From Fictibacillus nanhaiensis (GTDB lineage: Bacteria > Bacillota > Bacilli > Bacillales > Fictibacillaceae), in the NCBI GenBank assembly GCA_016401345.1, contig JAEACG010000004.1, positions 248,001-312,000 of the forward strand: 64,000 nt of DNA. The letters run 5' to 3'. The translations under genes were made by a program, and so were the position numbers. Of the stretch, positions 25,653 to 36,705 are shown in pieces; within the stretch, counting starts at the first letter, position 1, and each line of letters opens with the position of its first letter. The notes under the pieces are model-generated. The model was not told the DNA's origin. It did no database searches and was given only the letters and a program-made list of their open reading frames with translations.

Positions 25653-25965
25653 ATTTTGAAATAACGCTGATGACCTTAGTAGAGGGGTTTATCAAGGTAT
25701 TTGAACAATTATCAGTTTGTTTTGCAAATTCAGTACTTTAACGATAACGTCACAAATGTTACGGACGCTGTAATATTGTTATAGAACTGTATCCTACAAA
25801 TGTCAAAAGTCATGGTATAAATGAATAGGAGAGCTTGTTTGCATGTTTGCTCCCTAGCTTATTGTGGTAAATAAGAATGATTTTATTTTTGAGATAAAAA
25901 TATACGATTCACTAATAAACGAAACAAAATGCAAAGCAATTCTTTAACAGAGGTGATTGATAAAC

Positions 25966-26736
25966 ATGGCATCTTTAAATCTAAATGCAGTATTTCCTAT
26001 TGGAAAAAATAAATTATCGAACAATAAATTAACAAGTATAGAAGATAAAGTTCTAACGATCCAAGAAAGAGACGATGAGAAACTAAGAAACGAACTGATC
26101 GGTGATTACCAACCATTCATTAAAAAAGTAACATCGAAAGTTTGCAGTCAATATATAGATCGTACGATGGACGAGTTTAGTGTAGGTCTTTTTGCCTTCA
26201 ACGAAGCGATTGATCAATACCAAGAAGGTCAAGGTAGCCGTTTCTTGTCCTTCGCCGATATGGTTATTAGACGAAGAGTTATTGATTACATTCGTAAAGA
26301 AGTCCGTCAGAACAGATTAATCTTCTTACAGCCAGATGAAGAAGATGAAGAAGGTCGCTTAGAAGAAAGTTATGCAGAGCAAAAAGCTGCGATGGATCAT
26401 TTTGAAGATCAGATTCAAGTTGAGAATCGCGTTTATGAGATCGAAGAGTATCAAAAGTTATTAAAAACGTTCGGATTGAACTTTAAAGTATTAAGTAAGC
26501 ATTGTCCGAAGCATGTGGATGCTCGCGAAAATGCAAAAGAAATTGCTCGTCTTTTAGCTGAGAACGAAGAACTTGCCGCGTTTCTAAAAGAAAAAAAGCA
26601 ATTACCAATAAAAGATTTATTAAATATGGTATCCTGTAGTCGTAAAACCATAGAGAGAAATCGAAAGTATATAATAGCAGTATCACTTATATATTTAGGC
26701 GATTTTCAAGCGCTGAAATCATACATTCAGCCATAA
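25966..26736 (+). CDS. sigI: RNA polymerase sigma factor SigI
   Basis: 256 aa. Sigma-70 region 2-like segment (NELIGDYQPFIKKVTSKVC…MDEFSVGLFAFNEAIDQYQEGQGSRF…VIRRRVIDYIRKE) and the SigI-specific C-terminal domain (LKTFGLNFKVLSKHCPKHVDAR…KDLLNMVSCSRKTIERNRKYIIAV). In Bacillus SigI responds to heat and envelope stress. ATG 25966 chosen over an in-frame TTG at 25957 that abuts AGAGGTGA. Forms a pair with rsgI downstream. Confidence 0.95.
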   Translation: MASLNLNAVFPIGKNKLSNNKLTSIEDKVLTIQERDDEKLRNELIGDYQPFIKKVTSKVCSQYIDRTMDEFSVGLFAFNEAIDQYQEGQGSRFLSFADMVIRRRVIDYIRKEVRQNRLIFLQPDEEDEEGRLEESYAEQKAAMDHFEDQIQVENRVYEIEEYQKLLKTFGLNFKVLSKHCPKHVDARENAKEIARLLAENEELAAFLKEKKQLPIKDLLNMVSCSRKTIERNRKYIIAVSLIYLGDFQALKSYIQP

Positions 26737-26757
26737 GGTGAAGTAAATAAGGTTACT

Positions 26758-26786
26758 AGGCAAGGGAATGTAATGTTCTCTTGCCT
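26758..26786 (+). other. Hairpin between sigI and rsgI
   Basis: AGGCAAGGGAA (26758-26768) pairs with TTCTCTTGCCT (26776-26786), one G-U pair, 7-nt loop, no T tract. It could be a processing or partial termination site that sets the SigI:RsgI ratio. Confidence 0.5.
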
Positions 26787-26826
26787 GTAATTTATACTGA
26801 TCCTGCTACATGCGGGAGGGATATCA

Positions 26827-28056
26827 TTGAAGAACGGCAGCGGCATCGTTATTGAAGTTCAGAATAAAAAAGCAACTCTTCTCATGAAGGACGGAACCTT
26901 TGTCACAGTAAGAGTACCAGCAGGTAAAAGACCTCTTATAGGTAATGAGTATCAGGCTTCTTATTTTTCACACAAAAAAAGAAGTCTTTTTGTGCTGCCA
27001 TCTATTTCATTTTCAGTGGCAGCATTAATTGCATTTCTTTTTATTTCAGGTCTTTTACCCAACAGCAGCCATTCTGCCGCTGCTGCTTATGTTAGCTTTG
27101 ATATCAATCCAAGCCTTGAGGTTGGCGTAGATGATAATATGCGAGTGGTTGAAATGGATGCTTTTAATGACGAAGCAAAAAAAATCATTAAGAAATACAA
27201 TTTTTCTACAGATGATCGTATGCCGTTTGAAGTATTCGCGGATCAACTGATCAAAGCTTATCAGCGAGAAGGCTATATGGAAGAGAATCAGTCCATGCTT
27301 ATCACTACAGTATCCGATAAATCCAGTGATAAGAAAACGAAGCAGGAATTGGATCATGCATTGGATTCAATTGTAAAAAAAGCTGTCGTTCAATACCCTG
27401 TAGCGATTACTGTTTCTGAAACAAACGAAGAAGTTCGCGATAAGGCGAAACAATTAGGCGTATCTTCAGGTAAATATACAGCATTCCAAGAAGCAACGAA
27501 GAACGATAAGCATCTTAAAGAAGAAAAGATTAAAGAAGTGAAGTTTCAAGAGCTTAAAGTGAATACTACTTCTTCTAAAAATATTAAATCTGTACCACAT
27601 CCTCGTAAAATAAAGGCTGCACCTCATGAGGTCAAGGTAAAGCCAGTAAATAATAAAGAAAAAAAATCGGATCACCAAAGCTCAGTTAAACCGACCGAGA
27701 AAAATCTTGTGAAGCCTCAAAAGAATACGAATGAAAAACGTAATAGCAAAGAGCGTGGCAAAAGGAATGATCAAAATAACAATAGAAATCATATTCAGCA
27801 AAAAGAGCAGAGAGTAGAACCTAAAAAGATGAAGGAACCTGTCAGAACACAAAACCATGATAGGAATTCTAATCAGAATAAAGAGCATAGAAAAGAAAAC
27901 AGATATCAGGATAAGAATCATAACAAGCGACAAAAAGAAAATGACCGTAATAAACATGAGCAGAGACAGCAATGGAATGGAGACGGGCATTCTAATGATG
28001 ATCATAAGCGTTCCAAAGGTGAACATCGAAAGCAAGAAAAGAAACATAAACACTAA
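26827..28056 (+). CDS. rsgI: Anti-sigma-I factor RsgI
   Basis: 409 aa. N-terminal anti-sigma domain (about 1-55: GIVIEVQNKKATLLMKDGTFVTVRVP), one membrane helix (about 60-80), an extracellular domain beginning with YVSFDINPSLEVGVDDNMRVVEM typical of RsgI, and a tail from about 245 made almost only of Lys, Asn, His, Gln, Arg and Glu. Clostridial RsgI proteins carry sugar-binding modules there; this tail is low complexity instead. TTG start with GGGAGGG 6 nt upstream. Holds SigI at the membrane until a signal arrives. Confidence 0.93.
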   Translation: MKNGSGIVIEVQNKKATLLMKDGTFVTVRVPAGKRPLIGNEYQASYFSHKKRSLFVLPSISFSVAALIAFLFISGLLPNSSHSAAAAYVSFDINPSLEVGVDDNMRVVEMDAFNDEAKKIIKKYNFSTDDRMPFEVFADQLIKAYQREGYMEENQSMLITTVSDKSSDKKTKQELDHALDSIVKKAVVQYPVAITVSETNEEVRDKAKQLGVSSGKYTAFQEATKNDKHLKEEKIKEVKFQELKVNTTSSKNIKSVPHPRKIKAAPHEVKVKPVNNKEKKSDHQSSVKPTEKNLVKPQKNTNEKRNSKERGKRNDQNNNRNHIQQKEQRVEPKKMKEPVRTQNHDRNSNQNKEHRKENRYQDKNHNKRQKENDRNKHEQRQQWNGDGHSNDDHKRSKGEHRKQEKKHKH

Positions 28057-28176
28057 TTATGAGATAACATGTCGTAATAGCAATTACGATTCCTTGCTGC
28101 TGTCGAAGGGTTTATAAAGGTATATGAATATTCCTCTAGAATCGGTGATGTAACAACCAATTCGGGGGGATTTTTA

Positions 28177-28521
28177 ATGTTGGATATCCGTTACTTTGAA
28201 AGTCAAATAGCAAAAAGTCCATATCTTTCTCTTTATAATATTCCGGTAAAGCCTAGCTTTAAATGTAAGGACGAAACGACGCTGAAAATTGAATACAGAG
28301 AAGGAGAGCGGAACAGAACAGTCACGTTTACTGGGAATCCGAAATATCTATGTATGCTGCTTGAGGGGAAAATGAAGCTGAGTACTTTATTGAGACAAGA
28401 GATGATTGAGTTTCAGGGAACACTCAGGCAACGCTTAAAATGGGAAGCGATTTTTTACTTAAGCTCTCATTGGGAAGAGATATCCGCTGGTGTACTCGTT
28501 CGAACTGCTAAAAATATTTGA
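28177..28521 (+). CDS. YusD-like protein (possible SCP2-type fold)
   Basis: 114 aa, soluble. Position directly upstream of metNPQ corresponds to yusD in B. subtilis. The motif TLKIEYREGERNRTVTFTG is compatible with a small SCP2-like lipid-binding domain, but I cannot confirm this. GGGGGG lies 7 nt before ATG. Its stop codon is inside the -35 box of the S-box promoter. Confidence 0.6.
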   Translation: MLDIRYFESQIAKSPYLSLYNIPVKPSFKCKDETTLKIEYREGERNRTVTFTGNPKYLCMLLEGKMKLSTLLRQEMIEFQGTLRQRLKWEAIFYLSSHWEEISAGVLVRTAKNI

Positions 28522-28546
28522 CACGAATCGACATGGATGATAATAT
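28518..28546 (+). promoter_or_regulatory. Promoter of metNPQ
   Basis: TTGACA (28518-28523), 17-bp spacer, TAATAT (28541-28546); start near 28553, about 50 nt before the riboswitch. Confidence 0.7.
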
Positions 28547-28602
28547 TCTTCACAGTGATTCAAATATGCATCGCTTTAATTTAATAAAGTAACACTTTTT
28601 TA

Positions 28603-28792
28603 CTTATCACGAGAGGTGGAGGGACTGGCCCTATGAAACCCGGCAACCGCTAGATCATTGCATTCTTATGAATGATGAACTAGAAAGGTGCCAATTCCTG
28701 CAAGGCTTTAAGTAGTCTTGGGAGATGAGGAGAACGTGCATAGAATATAATATGCCTTTCTGCTCATATTGAAGCAGAGAGGCATTTTTTTG
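28603..28792 (+). promoter_or_regulatory. S-box (SAM-I) riboswitch with terminator
   Basis: Classic S-box core: GAGAGGTGGAGGGACTGGCC, CTATGAAACCCGGCAACC, AAAGGTGCCAATTCCTGCA. P1 closes by CTTATC (28603-28608) with GATGAG (28724-28729). The expression platform ends in the terminator ATGCCTTTCTGCT/AGCAGAGAGGCAT (28752-28785) plus seven T. SAM binding should stop transcription before metN. Confidence 0.96.
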
Positions 28793-28795
28793 TTT

Positions 28796-28968
28796 AATGT
28801 TTTCGTTTTACATTGAAGCTCTTGGGAGTAGTTGATTTCCGTTACAGGATGCTCGCTTTCCACGGGGCGTGCGGTGAGCCTCTTAGCGCTATGCGCTGTT
28901 AAGAGTCTCACCTGTCCCGCTGATCCCGTAGGAGTCTCGCACCTTCCACTACAATCAACTTATCGATG
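28796..28968 (-). repeat. Interspersed palindromic repeat, copy 5
   Basis: Reverse complement of the family consensus: ATTGTAGTGGAAGGTGCGAGACTCC, a central hairpin (GGTGAGACTC…GAGGCTCACCG with AACAGCGCATAGCGCT in the loop), CCGTGGAAAGCGAGCATCC, GGAAATCAACTACTCCC. Lies between the S-box terminator and metN, so it is part of the metN 5' leader. Confidence 0.8.
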
Positions 28969-29043
28969 AAGGGAACACTTAAGCAAACCAATGCAACGTT
29001 TTCTATATGAGCCAATATTTAGATAAGAAATGAGGTAAGAATC

Positions 29044-30069
29044 TTGATTAATTTACAGGCAGTCCGTAAAGTCTTTCAAACCAAAGATGGTGAAGTAAAG
29101 GCTGTTGATACGGTAGATTTAAACATAAAACAAGGAGAGATTTACGGAATCATCGGATACAGTGGTGCAGGTAAGAGTACACTGATCCGCATCCTTAACA
29201 TGCTAGAGCGACCGACTAGCGGTACGGTTACGATTGGCGGCAAAAACATGTCTGAGCTGTCATCAAAAAAGTTAAGAGAAGCACGACAAGAAATTTCAAT
29301 GATCTTTCAGCACTTTAACTTATTATGGTCTCGCACGGTAAGAGAAAACATTGCTTTTCCTCTTGAAATTGCGGGTTATCCAAAAGCAAAGATCAAACAG
29401 CGTGTTGATGAGCTGATCGACCTAGTTGGATTGGAAGGTCGTGGTGGTTCTTATCCTTCGCAACTAAGTGGAGGGCAGAAGCAACGTGTAGGTATCGCGC
29501 GCGCTCTTGCGAATGAGCCGAAAGTTCTCTTATGTGACGAAGCAACTTCTGCACTTGACCCTAAAACAACTGACAGCATTCTTGATCTGCTTGTAGAGAT
29601 CAATCAAAAATTAGATCTGACCATTGTTCTTATCACACATGAGATGCATGTAATCAGAAAGATCTGTCACCGTGTAGCCGTTATGGAACAGGGGAGAGTA
29701 GTGGAAGAAGGCGATGTCCTAAATGTCTTCAAAAACCCGACAGAACCAATCACGAAGGATTTTGTGAAACAAGTAACAGAACCTGAAGAAACAGTGGACA
29801 CGATCAAACAGTTTATTTCTGAGTTTCCGGAAGGCCGAATTGTCCAACTTACTTTTATTGGTGGACGAGCAGGACAGCCATTAATTACGGAACTGATTCG
29901 TAAGTATGAGGTAGATGTAAATATTCTACAAGGAAAGATTACGCAAACTCAGAATGGACCTTATGGGACGTTGTTCATTCAGATTAAAGGTACAGAATCT
30001 GCACTAGCTCGTGCAATGGAGTTTTTAAACAGTGTGCAGGTTGAAGTAGAGGTGATTCATAATGCTTAG
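29044..30069 (+). CDS. metN: Methionine ABC importer ATPase
   Basis: 341 aa. Walker A GYSGAGKST (about 38-46), signature LSGGQKQRVGIARAL, Walker B VLLCDEATSALDP and a C-terminal NIL domain (about 265-341) that senses methionine. Drives methionine uptake with MetP and MetQ. TTG start with GAGGTAAG 5 nt upstream. Overlaps metP by 8 bp. Controlled by the SAM riboswitch upstream. Confidence 0.97.
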   Translation: MINLQAVRKVFQTKDGEVKAVDTVDLNIKQGEIYGIIGYSGAGKSTLIRILNMLERPTSGTVTIGGKNMSELSSKKLREARQEISMIFQHFNLLWSRTVRENIAFPLEIAGYPKAKIKQRVDELIDLVGLEGRGGSYPSQLSGGQKQRVGIARALANEPKVLLCDEATSALDPKTTDSILDLLVEINQKLDLTIVLITHEMHVIRKICHRVAVMEQGRVVEEGDVLNVFKNPTEPITKDFVKQVTEPEETVDTIKQFISEFPEGRIVQLTFIGGRAGQPLITELIRKYEVDVNILQGKITQTQNGPYGTLFIQIKGTESALARAMEFLNSVQVEVEVIHNA

Positions 30070-30730
30070 TACATGGTTCACGAATGTCCAATGGGATGTT
30101 CTATTAGAAGCGACAAATGAAACTTTATATATGTCAGCCATCTCTGTAGTGATTACATTTTTCCTAGGACTGGCTCTAGGATTGGCGTTATTTCTAACTT
30201 CTCCTGGAAACTTGTGGGGAAATAAGTTTTTAAACAGCGTAATTGCTATAATCGTTAACGTGTTTCGATCGATTCCGTTTATTATCTTAATCATCTTATT
30301 GATTCCTTTTACACGTTTAATCGTAGGAACGATGCTTGGAGCTGAAGCTGCACTCCCTGCATTAATCGTAGGAGCTGCGCCATTTTATGCACGTATGGTA
30401 GAGATCGCTTTGAGAGAGATTAATAAAGGGGTAATCGAAGCAGCGAAATCAATGGGTGCTACAAACGCTCAGATTATCTTTAAAGTTCTTATTCCCGAAA
30501 GTACGCCGGCTCTTGTTTCTGGTATCACTGTAACCGCGATTGCACTCGTAAGTTATACAGCGATGGCTGGAGTTGTTGGTGCTGGTGGTTTAGGAAACTT
30601 GGCTTATATGGAAGGTTACCAAAGAGACAACGCGGATGTAACATTAATTTCAACTGCACTTATCTTAGTCATCGTTTTCGTCATCCAATGGATCGGTGAC
30701 CGCATTACAACAGCATTAGATAAGAGATAA
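30062..30730 (+). CDS. metP: Methionine ABC importer permease
   Basis: 222 aa, five membrane helices, with the EAA-type loop EINKGVIEAAKSMGATNAQIIFKVLIPES that docks on MetN. It forms a homodimeric channel for methionine. Translationally coupled to metN by overlap; metQ follows after 29 nt. Confidence 0.97.
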   Translation: MLSTWFTNVQWDVLLEATNETLYMSAISVVITFFLGLALGLALFLTSPGNLWGNKFLNSVIAIIVNVFRSIPFIILIILLIPFTRLIVGTMLGAEAALPALIVGAAPFYARMVEIALREINKGVIEAAKSMGATNAQIIFKVLIPESTPALVSGITVTAIALVSYTAMAGVVGAGGLGNLAYMEGYQRDNADVTLISTALILVIVFVIQWIGDRITTALDKR

Positions 30731-30759
30731 CGTTTTAAGACAACAAGGAGGAAGTTCAT

Positions 30760-31578
30760 ATGAAAAAAGTATTATCTGTTCTTATATTAACCGTTCTTGT
30801 TGCAGCACTTGCTGCTTGTGGGAACAAAACAGAAGGCGGAATCAGCGACGAGAAGATCATTGTAGGTGCTTCAAACGTACCACATGCTGAAATCTTGGAA
30901 GAAGCAAAACCTCTTTTGAAAGAAAAAGGTGTAGAACTTGAGATTAAAACGTTCCAAGATTATGTACTGCCAAACAAGTCTTTAGATGAAAAAGAAATCG
31001 GTGCGAACTACTTTCAGCACGTTCCTTATCTAGAGTCTCAAATGAAAGATCACGGATACAAATTCGAAAACGCAGGTGGCATCCACCTTGAGCCGATCGG
31101 AATCTATTCTAAAAAGTATAAGTCATTAGATGAGCTGCCTGAGGGCGCAACAATTATCATGTCTAACTCAGTAGCAGATCATGGCCGTATGCTTGGGTTA
31201 CTTGAAAAAGAAGGATTGATCAAAGTTAAAGAAGGTGCTGGAGCAGAAGCACAAATTAAGGATGTTGTAGAAAATCCTAAGAAGCTTAAATTTAAAGCAG
31301 ATGTTGATGCGGGTATGCTTCCAAAAGCCTACAAGAACGGTGAAGGCGATGCCGTACTAATCAACACAAACTACGCGATCGATGCTGGATTAAATCCTCA
31401 AAAGGATGCGATCGCATTAGAAGGATCTGATTCTCCATTCGTAAACATCATTGCGGTGCGTGAAGGAGATAAAGATAAGAAATCTGTTAAAGCTTTAGTA
31501 GAAGCTTTACGTTCTAAAGAGATTCAAGATTTCATTAAGAAGAAATATGAAGGTGCAGTAGTGCCAGTTACGGAATAA
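30760..31578 (+). CDS. metQ: Methionine-binding lipoprotein
   Basis: 272 aa. Lipobox ALAAC (Cys20), then the NlpA/MetQ binding fold: IIVGASNVPHAEILEEAKPLL, GANYFQHVPYLESQ, AVLINTNYAIDAGLNP. Binds methionine outside the cell and delivers it to MetNP. AAGGAGG 9 nt before ATG. End of the S-box operon. Confidence 0.97.
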   Translation: MKKVLSVLILTVLVAALAACGNKTEGGISDEKIIVGASNVPHAEILEEAKPLLKEKGVELEIKTFQDYVLPNKSLDEKEIGANYFQHVPYLESQMKDHGYKFENAGGIHLEPIGIYSKKYKSLDELPEGATIIMSNSVADHGRMLGLLEKEGLIKVKEGAGAEAQIKDVVENPKKLKFKADVDAGMLPKAYKNGEGDAVLINTNYAIDAGLNPQKDAIALEGSDSPFVNIIAVREGDKDKKSVKALVEALRSKEIQDFIKKKYEGAVVPVTE

Positions 31579-31584
31579 TTTTAT

Positions 31585-31627
31585 AAAAAGAACTGACTTT
31601 GAGATATTAAAGTCAGTTCTTTTTTTG
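31585..31627 (+). terminator. Terminator of metNPQ
   Basis: AAAAAGAACTGACTTT pairs with AAAGTCAGTTCTTTTT, 8-nt loop. Confidence 0.92.
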
Positions 31628-31650
31628 AGTAAAGATCGATCAACAACACT

Positions 31651-31774
31651 TTATAGTCCTTCAAACTAACTTTTAGACCCTGCGATTACACTTATAGGCA
31701 CTTGAACTTAATTTATAGGCCGACAAAATTTTTTATAGTCCTTCAAAGTCATTTATAGGCTTTTCGACAAAAAC
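31651..31774 (+). repeat. Six degenerate repeats with 20-21-bp period
   Basis: Cores TTATAGTCC, TTTTAGACC, TTATAGGCA, TTATAGGCC, TTATAGTCC and TTATAGGCT begin at 31651, 31671, 31692, 31713, 31733 and 31753 (spacing 20, 21, 21, 20, 20), each followed by about 12 variable bases. No coding potential. Confidence 0.8.
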
Positions 31775-31852
31775 TTACGAACATTTATTACATAACCAGC
31801 TTGCGAATGACCCATACTAAACCTGTTTACTATTTTGACAGGAGTGAATGAA

Positions 31853-32233
31853 ATGAAACAAGAAGAACAGCCGCTACCCGGCTCGAATTCAACGCAATAT
31901 CACCTGATCCGCTATAAAGAAGGCTTAGGGAAATACAATGAGAATATGCCTGAACTTACACATGCCTATAATGAATTTACACGCCATTGTTTTAAAGAAG
32001 GTGAGATCTCTGAGAAGTTTAAGCAGTTGATCGCTTTAGGAATCAGCATCTATTCTCAAGATGAATATTGCATCATCTACCATACAAAAGGTTGTTTAGA
32101 TCAAGGGTGCTCGGAAAATGAAATTCTTGAAGCTGTGGGTGTTTCTGCTGCATTTGGCGGAGGAGCGGCTATGAGCCAAGGTGTGACCCTCGTTCAAGAA
32201 TGCATTAAAGAATTAAATAACCCGCGTCATTAA
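31853..32233 (+). CDS. yurZ: Carboxymuconolactone decarboxylase-family protein (YurZ-like)
   Basis: 126 aa, AhpD/CMD fold. The active-site region reads DEYCIIYH: the second Cys and the His of the AhpD CxxCxxxH motif are kept, but the first Cys is Asp. A peroxidase cycle using a CxxC disulfide is therefore unlikely. Later [15 protein letters not shown] is typical. ATG 31853 has GGAGTG 8 nt upstream. Position between metQ and sufC fits B. subtilis yurZ. Confidence 0.78.
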   Translation: MKQEEQPLPGSNSTQYHLIRYKEGLGKYNENMPELTHAYNEFTRHCFKEGEISEKFKQLIALGISIYSQDEYCIIYHTKGCLDQGCSENEILEAVGVSAAFGGGAAMSQGVTLVQECIKELNNPRH

Positions 32234-32461
32234 AAGAAAGTCTAAAATTCTACACTTTCATGTTTTGAAATCATCCTAAGAAGGTAATGGAAGTAATGTA
32301 GCGCATTTAGCAGGATAACATAGGAAGTCACATCTGTTTTCAATAGGAATCATCATGCACTGGTATGCAAGGTGATTTCACTTGGATAACGGATTGAGCA
32401 AAATGAGTGATGCTGATACGCTATTATTGTTAACTAACTTTAACTTTGAAAGGATTGATTC

Positions 32462-32650
32462 ATTATCCACCCCATTAAAGTAAAACATACGTCCGAGATG
32501 GAAAAAGCAATGCACCAGTCACATGGCTGTGGTTTTGCAGAGTATGAGAGGGATTTGGAAAAACGCCTAGATGTTGAGAAGGTCCGAGATATGGAATACA
32601 AAAAAGGGTTAGAAATAGCGGCAAATGCGAACAGAAATCATACGCCGTAA
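32462..32650 (+). CDS. Candidate small ORF (50-62 aa), start uncertain
   Basis: An open frame ends at TAA 32648-32650 and encodes …SEMEKAMHQSHGCGFAEYERD and …KGLEIAANANRNHTP, with protein-like composition. The first ATG (32498) has no Shine-Dalgarno; an ATT at 32462 lies 7 nt after AAAGGA but would be a rare start, and TGA is just upstream. It may be a real small gene with an unusual start, or the end of a decayed one. Followed by a terminator. 32234-32461 otherwise shows nothing. Confidence 0.35.
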   Translation: MIHPIKVKHTSEMEKAMHQSHGCGFAEYERDLEKRLDVEKVRDMEYKKGLEIAANANRNHTP

Positions 32651-32669
32651 CATATGAACTTAAAATTAC

Positions 32670-32719
32670 AAAAGGCTGATTCATAAGGTGGTCTACCGCC
32701 TCATGAGTCAGCCTTTTTT
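32670..32719 (+). terminator. Terminator before suf operon
   Basis: AAAAGGCTGA (32670-32679) pairs with TCAGCCTTTT (32708-32717) with a bulged second stem inside. Confidence 0.85.
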
Positions 32720-32781
32720 CAAATCTTGTGACTGATGTACAATTAAAATGACAACAATGGAAAAGTAAACAGCTCGTTCCC

Positions 32782-32810
32782 TTGAACATACATTTCATTT
32801 GTTATAAGAT
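32782..32810 (+). promoter_or_regulatory. Probable promoter of suf operon
   Basis: TTGAAC (32782-32787), 17-bp spacer, TAAGAT (32805-32810), overlapping TATAAG. TGAGAAT occurs at 32816-32822 and 32827-32833 just downstream. A hairpin TTAAGAA/TTCTTAA (32861-32878) ends next to the sufC Shine-Dalgarno. Confidence 0.5.
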
Positions 32811-32891
32811 TAGAATGAGAATAAATTGAGAATGGCTATTTTGTGCCTTTTATCAAAATCTTAAGAATGATTTCTTAATGGAGGTTGTATT

Positions 32892-33677
32892 ATGTCAGCA
32901 CCTAATTTAAAGATTGAAGATCTTCGTGTATCTATTGAAGATAAAGAGATTATTAAAGGTTTAGATCTCGAAATAAATGGTGGCGAGATCCATGCGATCA
33001 TGGGACCAAACGGAACAGGAAAGTCTACTCTTTCTGCAGCGTTAATGGGACACCCTAAATATGAAGTAACTTCTGGTAAAGTTACGTTCAACGGTGAAGA
33101 TCTTTTAGAGATGGAAGTTGATGAGCGTGCACAAGCTGGTCTGTTCTTAGCTATGCAATACCCTTCAGAAGTAAGCGGTATTACAAACGCTGATTTCCTT
33201 CGCTCTGCAATCAATGCAAAGCGTGAAGAAGGCGACGAAATTTCTCTAATGAAATTTATCCGTGAGTTAGATAAAAAGATGGATCATCTTGAGATGGACA
33301 ATGCGTTCGCTCACCGTTACTTAAACGAAGGATTCTCTGGTGGAGAAAAGAAGCGTAATGAGATTCTTCAAATGATGATGCTTGAGCCAAAATTAGCAAT
33401 CCTTGATGAGATCGATTCAGGACTTGATATCGATGCTCTTAAAGTAGTAGCTAAAGGTGTTAACGAAATGCGTAACCCGGATTTCGGTTGCTTGATCATC
33501 ACTCACTACCAACGTCTATTGAATTACATCACTCCTGATAAAGTACACGTGATGATGCAAGGGCGTATTGTAAAATCCGGTGGACCTGAATTAGCTCAAC
33601 GTCTAGAAGCTGAAGGGTACGACTGGATTAAAGAAGAGCTAGGAATTAAAGACGAAACTGTTGGTCAAGAAGCGTAA
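32892..33677 (+). CDS. sufC: Fe-S cluster assembly ATPase SufC
   Basis: 261 aa. ABC-type ATPase with Walker A GPNGTGKST, signature FSGGEKKRNEIL and Walker B LAILDEIDSGLD, the SufC variants of these motifs. It works in a SufBCD complex on which Fe-S clusters are built. TGGAGG 9 nt before ATG. First gene of sufCDSUB, the main Fe-S system of Bacillus. Confidence 0.97.
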   Translation: MSAPNLKIEDLRVSIEDKEIIKGLDLEINGGEIHAIMGPNGTGKSTLSAALMGHPKYEVTSGKVTFNGEDLLEMEVDERAQAGLFLAMQYPSEVSGITNADFLRSAINAKREEGDEISLMKFIRELDKKMDHLEMDNAFAHRYLNEGFSGGEKKRNEILQMMMLEPKLAILDEIDSGLDIDALKVVAKGVNEMRNPDFGCLIITHYQRLLNYITPDKVHVMMQGRIVKSGGPELAQRLEAEGYDWIKEELGIKDETVGQEA

Positions 33678-33696
33678 GCATTAAGGGGGACTATAC

Positions 33697-36651
<2,955 letters not shown>

Positions 36652-36705
36652 GTTCCTTTTGATAATGAGTTAAAGAGTGCCAATCCAGTAAGGAGGGATT
36701 CTGTA

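Noticed and set aside
27682-28053. Hydrophobic minus-strand ORF opposite the rsgI tail.
   Set aside because: The complement of Lys/Asn/His codons gives hydrophobic residues; no ribosome site, and rsgI explains the region.
31651-31774. CRISPR array.
   Set aside because: The conserved core is only about 8-9 bp, the period is 20-21 bp and there are no cas genes; CRISPR repeats are longer, with longer spacers.
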